Of a DNA stretch of 64,000 nt, positions 47,143 to 59,200 are shown one piece after another. The notes below the pieces were generated by a model. The model was given only the letters and a program-made list of their open reading frames with translations. It had not been told where the DNA came from and made no database searches. Numbering within the stretch: the stretch's first letter is position 1; the number at the start of each line of letters is the position of its first letter. The DNA lies in contig JAZGTN010000225.1 in NCBI GenBank assembly GCA_037783415.1, forward strand, positions 248,001-312,000. Direction: 5' to 3'. Source of the stretch: Leptasterias polaris (lineage: Eukaryota; Echinodermata; Asteroidea; Forcipulatida; Asteriidae). Made by a program: the position numbers and the translations under genes.

Positions 47143-47912
47143 CTGTACAATAATTGACAATTTAAACAATCATCAATATTTTATAAATCTAATCAAATTC
47201 GCCGATGAAATCTCTGAAATTGATGTGCTTGATATTAACCTGGATGAAAAAGAAAGCCTACGCCAACTAGTAAAAATATCCACTGTTCATAAACTTAAAT
47301 TTAAAAATTAAAGGACATAACATTTAAAATGTGACCAACATTAAGGTAGGTAACAATAAATAAAGTGGCAGTCGAATACAACATTTTATTTACGATAATA
47401 TTAATAAGTAAAGCCCGTTTAGATTTTATTTAGTAAGGCAAGCATACATTTTAAATCAGTTTAAAATGTACCCCCTAGTAGCTGCTGATACTTTGCTAGT
47501 AGTATAGTGCATGCTGGGCCGCGCCTGTCATGGTGGTGCCACTAAACAAATATTGCAAACTGCAGTCAGTGTACTGTTAATGCTAGATGAACTGTGCTTA
47601 ATTAATGCTACCGAACACTAAACAGTAACATTACAAAAAATACGATAAATTTTTTTTTTTTTTTAAATGCTATAGTATTTGATATGATTTACAAGTTACA
47701 AAGTACATGTCATTATACATGTGTACATGACGTACTGTACACAGTACATTGTCATTACTTACTCTAGCCTAGGTAGGTAGCTACATTAATTCACACACTG
47801 ACACAGTTAGTACACAAACACACACACGGTCAGGAATTCGGAACAAAGACAAAAAAAATACACCGGCCAAATTCTATTTTTATACGACAATAAACCAGTT
47901 CTAAATACTCAC
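47143..47912. other. RERE intron 1, nothing recognised
   Basis: AT-rich. A plus-strand frame runs through exon 2 into the intron to 47311 but resembles no family that I know. Short ACATGT/GTACAT-rich stretch at about 47700-47755. Confidence 0.45.
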
Positions 47913-48050
47913 TCGTGTATCTCTGGTCCTTCAAATATAACATAATACTTCAATCCATGTCTTTTACCATCCAATATGGCCTAATTGTGGAGGAAATAAT
48001 CTTATTTGCACGGCCGTCGAACAGCCATTATCGCTAACCTTTTTCACCTT
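47913..48050 (-). other. Probable 5' UTR exon of RERE
   Basis: A very strong donor (GTGAGTAT, positions 47912-47905 read on the minus strand) ends a candidate non-coding first exon 0.8 kb upstream of the coding start. The 5' limit is a guess: the sequence around 47980-48050 has a CATATTGGATGG stretch and an ATAATGGC stretch resembling YY1-type promoter motifs, and no TATA box. Spliced to exon 2 the leader carries two short upstream reading frames, ATG GAT TGA and a 13-codon one that ends at the same TGA that lies in frame ahead of the main ATG. Confidence 0.5.
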
Positions 48051-48111
48051 TAATTCTCACTCAGAGGAGCTCAAGAGGGGGCGCTCTTCATGGCGTCCAC
48101 TAATAATATCC
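47914..48111 (-). promoter_or_regulatory. Probable RERE promoter region
   Basis: The only GC- and CpG-richer stretch near the gene start (CACGGCCGTCG at 48009-48019, GGGGGCGCTC at 48077-48086), upstream of the candidate first exon donor. It has YY1-like ATGGC cores and no TATA box. A foldback element begins directly upstream at 48112. Confidence 0.4.
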
Positions 48112-48332
48112 TGGCCCGCCAATTTCATAGAGAGCTCAGAAGTAGCTAAGCACAACCATGGAGTGTCTTCCCTTCCTCCACGGCACAACAAAATGTTGCT
48201 TACCAGAATAAGGTCACCTGCAAAACTACAATGTCACATGTACTTTTTGTGACTGGTATACTGTTCATTTCAGCTTAGCAGACAATTGTTAAGCAATTTT
48301 TTCTGCTTAACAGCTCTATGAAATTGGGCCCA
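48112..48332. mobile_element. Foldback MITE (GGGCCCAATTTCATAGAGCT type) at the RERE promoter
   Basis: About 221 bp; starts TGGCCCGCCAATTTCATAGA and ends ACAGCTCTATGAAATTGGGC with CCA, an inverted repeat. Single arms of the family occur at about 34072-34095 and 42594-42620. It sits directly upstream of the candidate promoter. Confidence 0.75.
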
Positions 48333-48354
48333 GCTGAACGTTGATCTCCATCAA

Positions 48355-48640
48355 CGTCACAGCCCGAGATTTTGCCAACCGATAAACTATGGAAAGCCGT
48401 TACTGCAAATCAAAAACAGATAGCCATAGTTTGTAGCAATAATGTTACACAAAATATTCAAAAAAGTGTTGAATTTGTTGGAAACAAATCAACCAATCAT
48501 GGAAGGTATTTCAGTTCATAAATCTTTACAGAAAATGTTAAATTTGGTCACAACATGTTTGAACACGATTGAATGTTTTGCTAACATTCGGCCGTCAATG
48601 CCAACCGGCGCACTTTTATTTATCAACATTGGTTGGGACC
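48355..48640. mobile_element. Copy of the 11.3-kb-position TIR element, reverse orientation
   Basis: About 280 bp matching the complement of 11334-11640 (GTTGAATTTGTTGGAAACAA, CAACCAATCATGGAAGGTAT, ACATTCGGCCGTC). Its expected end is replaced by the left boundary of the 11-kb block at 48641. Confidence 0.7.
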
Positions 48641-49773
48641 TAGACTTGTGGACAAGTCGTTAATGTTTGTCGCGGTGATTGCATGTCAAGTCGCGTGGTG
48701 GTAGCGTAATAAAGACTGCTCTCGCGAGATCACTGCTCTCGCGCGAAGTTGCTGGCTGGCGAGTCTATGGTTTCACCCCTCTAAATAGACTCCCATAGCA
48801 AACAATGATAAATGCTAAATATTCAAAAATTCTCAAAAAATAGTTAAAAGTCTCTCAGCCTCTTGAAAACCAATCAAATATATTTTCAGACCACTAAACT
48901 TCAGATTTCTTTTCAATTTTTGGCAGGTCAGCCGTTTGGAATTTTTGCTAATTACCCAAGAAAAAAACACCCCCGAAAATGTGTTTTTTCCCAAACCGAC
49001 TTGCCGCCAGTTTTCATGAGGCACTCCTCCAATTCCCAAGCTAAATAGGACCAACTTTAAAGCCCAAATTTATCAAATCTCCTCAAAACTTGAAACCCAG
49101 AACCCCCAGGTTGTGATAAGTTCTTATAATTACACACTCTATTAGTTGCATGACCCCCAAAACGTTATAATTAAAAATAAGTTGTGGGTTTACAAATTAT
49201 GATAAGTAGCTTGGCGCATGAATTTTTGGTCGATTTAGAGTAGTGCACCCTATAAGGGCAGTCAATTATTCTTTATGGGGGAAAACTTATGCTTAAAATG
49301 TTGAGAATAAGTCACTGATATGAAATCTGGAAAAAAAATTGGAATATTTTATTGCGTTTGTCTACAACAAGGTCAAACATGTTGAAGCATTTACATGTAC
49401 TTTAAGCAATGTGAGAGGAAAAACCTGCATGACACACTGTGTACATTATATTGAATACTTGGAAGTTACGTCCAAATCTTCCCTCAAAAAGTTATTAACA
49501 TGTCTCTTTTTCGTAATAAGATTCTAAAAACATTACAAAATATTTAATTAATCGACAAGAGGGGGTTAATTATTGTGGATAAGCGGTAAAAAGGGAAACA
49601 GGTTGGAAGGGGGCCTTGAGTTGGGGGGGGGGGGCGTTTTTGCTTTCCCTCCAACTTTTCTAACCATGTATTCATATTGAGTTTAAAATTGTGAACTTTA
49701 TAACAAAGTTCCCAACAAACAAACACATTTTACCACATTTATTGTTCTTCCAAGTTTCATGTTGCTAGCTGTT

Positions 49774-49817
49774 AAGGGGGGGGGGGGGGGTAAAGGGGTG
49801 GGCGGGGGTGGGCGGGG
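49774..49817 (+). other. G-quadruplex-prone block in each 1.76-kb unit
   Basis: A run of about 14 G, then TAAAGGGGTGGGCGGGGGTG and GGCGGGG. Six G runs of three or more in 45 bp satisfy the usual quadruplex pattern many times over. The same block recurs at the same position in units 2-6. Confidence 0.85.
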
Positions 49818-49873
49818 CATGTTGCAAAATTCCGTTCCAGATACTATACGGTTAGTTGTGAACAATAGGATAA

Positions 49874-50069
49874 GACTGTAAACTAGGGTTTAGACTAAGA
49901 GCTAGGGTTTTGGGCTGATGGCTATAGGGTTTGGGGTGTATGCTAGGGTTTGGGCCGACGGCTAGGGTTTCTGTGCCGATGGCTAGGGTTTTGACCGATG
50001 GCTAGGGTTTGGGTGTAGGCTGTGGGTTTTTGCTGAGGGCTAAGGTTTTGGCTGCGAGGGCTAGGGTTT
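49874..50069 (+). repeat. CTAGGGTTT minisatellite inside each 1.76-kb unit
   Basis: About ten copies of CTAGGGTTT or close variants at 18-22 bp spacing, separated by GGCCGACGG-like or GATGG-like spacers. It resembles a degenerate telomere-derived minisatellite, but spacing is not that of a telomere. Confidence 0.85.
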
Positions 50070-50227
50070 CACACATGCAATCAGTTCCCGGGAACTTGAC
50101 ATTCATGATGCCATATCAACCACCCACCGCCTATGTCATCTTCACATAGTCTGTTGATGGTTTGTCTCTACCTTTCCCCTGATCAACCAGCCACTGAAGA
50201 TTCTTGAGTTTCTTGAATGTGACTTAC

Positions 50228-50262
50228 CGTGATAGTCTCATACTCGTCGATATAGTATTACA
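50228..50262 (-). other. Possible 35-nt micro-exon in each 1.76-kb unit
   Basis: On the minus strand acceptor TTTGGTTTTTAG, 35 nt ending GACGAGTATGAGACTATCACG, then donor GTAAGTCAC. Upstream on the same strand AAAATGGTGGCGCCCG (ATG at 50517) resembles a YY1-type initiator. Present unchanged in all full units. There is no evidence of transcription. Confidence 0.25.
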
Positions 50263-53200
50263 CTAAAAACCAAACCCAGCAAACCTTTCTTTGGAACGTT
50301 GAATTATTCTGTTGTTTTGTAATTTTAGGAACAAATAGCAACATTATTACTATATACTATCTGTTAATACAGCCAAAGGAATGATGTTTTCAATGTAAAC
50401 ACAGCAACAACTGACGAAAAGTGCCCCCATAACACACTACTGTCGTCGTTTCAAGCCTACATAACCGTATTAACAACACTGAGCACACGGGTACACGGGT
50501 GTAGCGGGCGCCACCATTTTGTATCTATAGGTTTCACCCCTCTAAATAGACTCCCATAGCAAACAATGATAAATGCTAAATATTCAAAAATTCTCAAAAA
50601 ATAGTTAAAAGTCTCTCAGCCTCTTGAAAACCAATCAAATATATTTTCAGACCACTAAACTTCAGATTTCTTTTCAATTTTTGGCAGGTCAGCCGTTTGG
50701 AATTTTTGCTAATTACCCAAGAAAAAAACACCCCCGAAAATGTGTTTTTTCCCAAACCGACTTGCCGCCAGTTTTCATGAGGCACTCCTCCAATTCCCAA
50801 GCTAAATAGGACCAACTTTAAAGCCCAAATTTATCAAATCTCCTCAAAACTTGAAACCCAGAACCCCCAGGTTGTGATAAGTTCTTATAATTACACACTC
50901 TATTAGTTGCATGACCCCCAAAACGTTATAATTAAAAATAAGTTGTGGGTTTACAAATTATGATAAGTAGCTTGGCGCATGAATTTTTGGTCGATTTAGA
51001 GTAGTGCACCCTATAAGGGCAGTCAATTATTCTTTATGGGGGAAAACTTATGCTTAAAATGTTGAGAATAAGTCACTGATATGAAATCTGGAAAAAAAAT
51101 TGGAATATTTTATTGCGTTTGTCTACAACAAGGTCAAACATGTTGAAGCATTTACATGTACTTTAAGCAATGTGAGAGGAAAAACCTGCATGACACACTG
51201 TGTACATTATATTGAATACTTGGAAGTTACGTCCAAATCTTCCCTCAAAAAGTTATTAACATGTCTCTTTTTCGTAATAAGATTCTAAAAACATTACAAA
51301 ATATTTAATTAATCGACAAGAGGGGGTTAATTATTGTGGATAAGCGGTAAAAAGGGAAACAGGTTGGAAGGGGGCCTTGAGTTGGGGGGGGGGGGGCGTT
51401 TTTGCTTTCCCTCCAACTTTTCTAACCATGTATTCATATTGAGTTTAAAATTGTGAACTTTATAACAAAGTTCCCAACAAACAAACACATTTTACCACAT
51501 TTATTGTTCTTCCAAGTTTCATGTTGCTAGCTGTTAAGGGGGGGGGGGGGGTAAAGGGGTGGGCGGGGGTGGGCGGGGCATGTTGCAAAATTCCGTTCCA
51601 GATACTATACGGTTAGTTGTGAACAATAGGATAAGACTGTAAACTAGGGTTTAGACTAAGAGCTAGGGTTTTGGGCTGATGGCTATAGGGTTTGGGGTGT
51701 ATGCTAGGGTTTGGGCCGACGGCTAGGGTTTCTGTGCCGATGGCTAGGGTTTTGACCGATGGCTAGGGTTTGGGTGTAGGCTGTGGGTTTTTGCTGAGGG
51801 CTAAGGTTTTGGCTGCGAGGGCTAGGGTTTCACACATGCAATCAGTTCCCGGGAACTTGACATTCATGATGCCATATCAACCACCCACCGCCTATGTCAT
51901 CTTCACATAGTCTGTTGATGGTTTGTCTCTACCTTTCCCCTGATCAACCAGCCACTGAAGATTCTTGAGTTTCTTGAATGTGACTTACCGTGATAGTCTC
52001 ATACTCGTCGATATAGTATTACACTAAAAACCAAACCCAGCAAACCTTTCTTTGGAACGTTGAATTATTCTGTTGTTTTGTAATTTTAGGAACAAATAGC
52101 AACATTATTACTATATACTATCTGTTAATACAGCCAAAGGAATGATGTTTTCAATGTAAACACAGCAACAACTGACGAAAAGTGCCCCCATAACACACTA
52201 CTGTCGTCGTTTCAAGCCTACATAACCGTATTAACAACACTGAGCACACGGGTACACGGGTGTAGCGGGCGCCACCATTTTGTATCTATAGGTTTCACCC
52301 CTCTAAATAGACTCCCATAGCAAACAATGATAAATGCTAAATATTCAAAAATTCTCAAAAAATAGTTAAAAGTCTCTCAGCCTCTTGAAAACCAATCAAA
52401 TATATTTTCAGACCACTAAACTTCAGATTTCTTTTCAATTTTTGGCAGGTCAGCCGTTTGGAATTTTTGCTAATTACCCAAGAAAAAAACACCCCCGAAA
52501 ATGTGTTTTTTCCCAAACCGACTTGCCGCCAGTTTTCATGAGGCACTCCTCCAATTCCCAAGCTAAATAGGACCAACTTTAAAGCCCAAATTTATCAAAT
52601 CTCCTCAAAACTTGAAACCCAGAACCCCCAGGTTGTGATAAGTTCTTATAATTACACACTCTATTAGTTGCATGACCCCCAAAACGTTATAATTAAAAAT
52701 AAGTTGTGGGTTTACAAATTATGATAAGTAGCTTGGCGCATGAATTTTTGGTCGATTTAGAGTAGTGCACCCTATAAGGGCAGTCAATTATTCTTTATGG
52801 GGGAAAACTTATGCTTAAAATGTTGAGAATAAGTCACTGATATGAAATCTGGAAAAAAAATTGGAATATTTTATTGCGTTTGTCTACAACAAGGTCAAAC
52901 ATGTTGAAGCATTTACATGTACTTTAAGCAATGTGAGAGGAAAAACCTGCATGACACACTGTGTACATTATATTGAATACTTGGAAGTTACGTCCAAATC
53001 TTCCCTCAAAAAGTTATTAACATGTCTCTTTTTCGTAATAAGATTCTAAAAACATTACAAAATATTTAATTAATCGACAAGAGGGGGTTAATTATTGTGG
53101 ATAAGCGGTAAAAAGGGAAACAGGTTGGAAGGGGGCCTTGAGTTGGGGGGGGGGGGCGTTTTTGCTTTCCCTCCAACTTTTCTAACCATGTATTCATATT

Positions 53201-56200
53201 GAGTTTAAAATTGTGAACTTTATAACAAAGTTCCCAACAAACAAACACATTTTACCACATTTATTGTTCTTCCAAGTTTCATGTTGCTAGCTGTTAAGGG
53301 GGGGGGGGGGGTAAAGGGGTGGGCGGGGGTGGGCGGGGCATGTTGCAAAATTCCGTTCCAGATACTATACGGTTAGTTGTGAACAATAGGATAAGACTGT
53401 AAACTAGGGTTTAGACTAAGAGCTAGGGTTTTGGGCTGATGGCTATAGGGTTTGGGGTGTATGCTAGGGTTTGGGCCGACGGCTAGGGTTTCTGTGCCGA
53501 TGGCTAGGGTTTTGACCGATGGCTAGGGTTTGGGTGTAGGCTGTGGGTTTTTGCTGAGGGCTAAGGTTTTGGCTGCGAGGGCTAGGGTTTCACACATGCA
53601 ATCAGTTCCCGGGAACTTGACATTCATGATGCCATATCAACCACCCACCGCCTATGTCATCTTCACATAGTCTGTTGATGGTTTGTCTCTACCTTTCCCC
53701 TGATCAACCAGCCACTGAAGATTCTTGAGTTTCTTGAATGTGACTTACCGTGATAGTCTCATACTCGTCGATATAGTATTACACTAAAAACCAAACCCAG
53801 CAAACCTTTCTTTGGAACGTTGAATTATTCTGTTGTTTTGTAATTTTAGGAACAAATAGCAACATTATTACTATATACTATCTGTTAATACAGCCAAAGG
53901 AATGATGTTTTCAATGTAAACACAGCAACAACTGACGAAAAGTGCCCCCATAACACACTACTGTCGTCGTTTCAAGCCTACATAACCGTATTAACAACAC
54001 TGAGCACACGGGTACACGGGTGTAGCGGGCGCCACCATTTTGTATCTATAGGTTTCACCCCTCTAAATAGACTCCCATAGCAAACAATGATAAATGCTAA
54101 ATATTCAAAAATTCTCAAAAAATAGTTAAAAGTCTCTCAGCCTCTTGAAAACCAATCAAATATATTTTCAGACCACTAAACTTCAGATTTCTTTTCAATT
54201 TTTGGCAGGTCAGCCGTTTGGAATTTTTGCTAATTACCCAAGAAAAAAACACCCCCGAAAATGTGTTTTTTCCCAAACCGACTTGCCGCCAGTTTTCATG
54301 AGGCACTCCTCCAATTCCCAAGCTAAATAGGACCAACTTTAAAGCCCAAATTTATCAAATCTCCTCAAAACTTGAAACCCAGAACCCCCAGGTTGTGATA
54401 AGTTCTTATAATTACACACTCTATTAGTTGCATGACCCCCAAAACGTTATAATTAAAAATAAGTTGTGGGTTTACAAATTATGATAAGTAGCTTGGCGCA
54501 TGAATTTTTGGTCGATTTAGAGTAGTGCACCCTATAAGGGCAGTCAATTATTCTTTATGGGGGAAAACTTATGCTTAAAATGTTGAGAATAAGTCACTGA
54601 TATGAAATCTGGAAAAAAAATTGGAATATTTTATTGCGTTTGTCTACAACAAGGTCAAACATGTTGAAGCATTTACATGTACTTTAAGCAATGTGAGAGG
54701 AAAAACCTGCATGACACACTGTGTACATTATATTGAATACTTGGAAGTTACGTCCAAATCTTCCCTCAAAAAGTTATTAACATGTCTCTTTTTCGTAATA
54801 AGATTCTAAAAACATTACAAAATATTTAATTAATCGACAAGAGGGGGTTAATTATTGTGGATAAGCGGTAAAAAGGGAAACAGGTTGGAAGGGGGCCTTG
54901 AGTTGGGGGGGGGGCGTTTTTGCTTTCCCTCCAACTTTTCTAACCATGTATTCATATTGAGTTTAAAATTGTGAACTTTATAACAAAGTTCCCAACAAAC
55001 AAACACATTTTACCACATTTATTGTTCTTCCAAGTTTCATGTTGCTAGCTGTTAAGGGGGGGGGGGGGTAAAGGGGTGGGCGGGGGTGGGCGGGGCATGT
55101 TGCAAAATTCCGTTCCAGATACTATACGGTTAGTTGTGAACAATAGGATAAGACTGTAAACTAGGGTTTAGACTAAGAGCTAGGGTTTTGGGCTGATGGC
55201 TATAGGGTTTGGGGTGTATGCTAGGGTTTGGGCCGACGGCTAGGGTTTCTGTGCCGATGGCTTGGGTTTTGACCGATGGCTAGGGTTTGGGTGTAGGCTG
55301 TGGGTTTTTGCTGAGGGCTAAGGTTTTGGCTGCGAGGGCTAGGGTTTCACACATGCAATCAGTTCCCGGGAACTTGACATTCATGATGCCATATCAACCA
55401 CCCACCGCCTATGTCATCTTCACATAGTCTGTTGATGGTTTGTCTCTACCTTTCCCCTGATCAACCAGCCACTGAAGATTCTTGAGTTTCTTGAATGTGA
55501 CTTACCGTGATAGTCTCATACTCGTCGATATAGTATTACACTAAAAACCAAACCCAGCAAACCTTTCTTTGGAACGTTGAATTATTCTGTTGTTTTGTAA
55601 TTTTAGGAACAAATAGCAACATTATTACTATATACTATCTGTTAATACAGCCAAAGGAATGATGTTTTCAATGTAAACACAGCAACAACTGACGAAAAGT
55701 GCCCCCATAACACACTACTGTCGTCGTTTCAAGCCTACATAACCGTATTAACAACACTGAGCACACGGGTACACGGGTGTAGCGGGCGCCACCATTTTGT
55801 ATCTATAGGTTTCACCCCTCTAAATAGACTCCCATAGCAAACAATGATAAATGCTAAATATTCAAAAATTCTCAAAAAATAGTTAAAAGTCTCTCAGCCT
55901 CTTGAAAACCAATCAAATATATTTTCAGACCACTAAACTTCAGATTTCTTTTCAATTTTTGGCAGGTCAGCCGTTTGGAATTTTTGCTAATTACCCAAGA
56001 AAAAAACACCCCCGAAAATGTGTTTTTTCCCAAACCGACTTGCCGCCAGTTTTCATGAGGCACTCCTCCAATTCCCAAGCTAAATAGGACCAACTTTAAA
56101 GCCCAAATTTATCAAATCTCCTCAAAACTTGAAACCCAGAACCCCCAGGTTGTGATAAGTTCTTATAATTACACACTCTATTAGTTGCATGACCCCCAAA

Positions 56201-59200
56201 ACGTTATAATTAAAAATAAGTTGTGGGTTTACAAATTATGATAAGTAGCTTGGCGCATGAATTTTTGGTCGATTTAGAGTAGTGCACCTATAAGGGCAGT
56301 CAATTATTCTTTATGGGGGAAAACTTATGCTTAAAATGTTGAGAATAAGTCACTGATATGAAATCTGGAAAAAAAATTGGAATATTTTATTGCGTTTGTC
56401 TACAACAAGGTCAAACATGTTGAAGCATTTACATGTACTTTAAGCAATGTGAGAGGAAAAACCTGCATGACACACTGTGTACATTATATTGAATACTTGG
56501 AAGTTACGTCCAAATCTTCCCTCAAAAAGTTATTAACATGTCTCTTTTTCGTAATAAGATTCTAAAAACATTACAAAATATTTAATTAATCGACAAGAGG
56601 GGGTTAATTATTGTGGATAAGCGGTAAAAAGGGAAACAGGTTGGAAGGGGGCCTTGAGTTGGGGGGGGGGGCGTTTTTGCTTTCCCTCCAACTTTTCTAA
56701 CCATGTATTCATATTGAGTTTAAAATTGTGAACTTTATAACAAAGTTCCCAACAAACAAACACATTTTACCACATTTATTGTTCTTCCAAGTTTCATGTT
56801 GCTAGCTGTTAAGGGGGGGGGGGGGGTAAAGGGGTGGGCGGGGGTGGGCGGGGCATGTTGCAAAATTCCGTTCCAGATACTATACGGTTAGTTGTGGACA
56901 ATAGGATAAGACTGTAAACTAGGGTTTAGACTAAGAGCTAGGGTTTTGGGCTGATGGCTATAGGGTTTGGGGTGTATGCTAGGGTTTGGGCCGACGGCTA
57001 GGGTTTCTGTGCCGATGGCTAGGGTTTTGACCGATGGCTAGGGTTTGGGTGTAGGCTGTGGGTTTTTGCTGAGGGCTAAGGTTTTGGCTGCGAGGGCTAG
57101 GGTTTCACACATGCAATCAGTTCCCGGGAACTTGACATTCATGATGCCATATCAACCACCCACCGCCTATGTCATCTTCACATAGTCTGTTGATGGTTTG
57201 TCTCTACCTTTCCCCTGATCAACCAGCCACTGAAGATTCTTGAGTTTCTTGAATGTGACTTACCGTGATAGTCTCATACTCGTCGATATAGTATTACACT
57301 AAAAACCAAACCCAGCAAACCTTTCTTTGGAACGTTGAATTATTCTGTTGTTTTGTAATTTTAGGAACAAATAGCAACATTATTACTATATACTATCTGT
57401 TAATACAGCCAAAGGAATGATGTTTTCAATGTAAACACAGCAACAACTGACGAAAAGTGCCCCCATAACACACTACTGTCGTCGTTTCAAGCCTACATAA
57501 CCGTATTAACAACACTGAGCACACGGGTACACGGGTGTAGCGGGCGCCACCATTTTGTATCTATAGGTTTCACCCCTCTAAATAGACTCCCATAGCAAAC
57601 AATGATAAATGCTAAATATTCAAAAATTCTCAAAAAATAGTTAAAAGTCTCTCAGCCTCTTGAAAACCAATCAAATATATTTTCAGACCACTAAACTTCA
57701 GATTTCTTTTCAATTTTTGGCAGGTCAGCCGTTTGGAATTTTTGCTAATTACCCAAGAAAAAAACACCCCCGAAAATGTGTTTTTTCCCAAACCGACTTG
57801 CCGCCAGTTTTCATGAGGCACTCCTCCAATTCCCAAGCTAAATAGGACCAACTTTAAAGCCCAAATTTATCAAATCTCCTCAAAACTTGAAACCCAGAAC
57901 CCCCAGGTTGTGATAAGTTCTTATAATTACACACTCTATTAGTTGCATGACCCCCAAAACGTTATAATTAAAAATAAGTTGTGGGTTTACAAATTATGAT
58001 AAGTAGCTTGGCGCATGAATTTTTGGTCGATTTAGAGTAGTGCACCTATAAGGGCAGTCAATTATTCTTTATGGGGGAAAACTTATGCTTAAAATGTTGA
58101 GAATAAGTCACTGATATGAAATCTGGAAAAAAAATTGGAATATTTTATTGCGTTTGTCTACAACAAGGTCAAACATGTTGAAGCATTTACATGTACTTTA
58201 AGCAATGTGAGAGGAAAAACCTGCATGACACACTGTGTACATTATATTGAATACTTGGAAGTTACGTCCAAATCTTCCCTCAAAAAGTTATTAACATGTC
58301 TCTTTTTCGTAATAAGATTCTAAAAACATTACAAAATATTTAATTAATCGACAAGAGGGGGTTAATTATTGTGGATAAGCGGTAAAAAGGGAAACAGGTT
58401 GGAAGGGGGCCTTGAGTTGGGGGGGGGGGGGCGTTTTTGCTTTCCCTCCAACTTTTCTAACCATGTATTCATATTGAGTTTAAAATTGTGAACTTTATAA
58501 CAAAGTTCCCAACAAACAAACACATTTTACCACATTTATTGTTCTTCCAAGTTTCATGTTGCTAGCTGTTAAGGGGGGGGGGGGGTAAAGGGGTGGGCGG
58601 GGGTGGGCGGGGCATGTTGCAAAATTCCGTTCCAGATACTATACGGTTAGTTGTGGACAATAGGATAAGACTGTAAACTAGGGTTTAGACTAAGAGCTAG
58701 GGTTTTGGGCTGATGGCTATAGGGTTTGGGGTGTATGCTAGGGTTTGGGCCGACGGCTAGGGTTTCTGTGCCGATGGCTAGGGTTTTGACCGATGGCTAG
58801 GGTTTGGGTGTAGGCTGTGGGTTTTTGCTGAGGGCTAAGGTTTTGGCTGCGAGGGCTAGGGTTTCACACATGCAATCAGTTCCCGGGAACTTGACATTCA
58901 TGATGCCATATCAACCACCCACCGCCTATGTCATCTTCACATAGTCTGTTGATGGTTTGTCTCTACCTTTCCCCTGATCAACCAGCCACTGAAGATTCTT
59001 GAGTTTCTTGAATGTGACTTACCGTGATAGTCTCATACTCGTCGATATAGTATTACACTAAAAACCAAACCCAGCAAACCTTTCTTTGGAACGTTGAATT
59101 ATTCTGTTGTTTTGTAATTTTAGGAACAAATAGCAACATTATTACTATATACTATCTGTTAATACAGCCAAAGGAATGATGTTTTCAATGTAAACACAGC

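Noticed and set aside
47042..47311. Plus-strand 89-residue frame with a helical-looking acidic end as a separate gene or retroelement piece
   Set aside because: Its first third is antisense to RERE coding exon 1 and the rest is AT-rich sequence without a known motif.
50200..50262. Tandem spliced-leader RNA gene cluster, suggested by a short segment followed by GTAAGT in each unit
   Set aside because: No Sm-binding site such as AATTTTTGG and no proximal sequence element follow the donor, and to my knowledge trans-splicing is not established in the likely host group. Retained only as a possible micro-exon.
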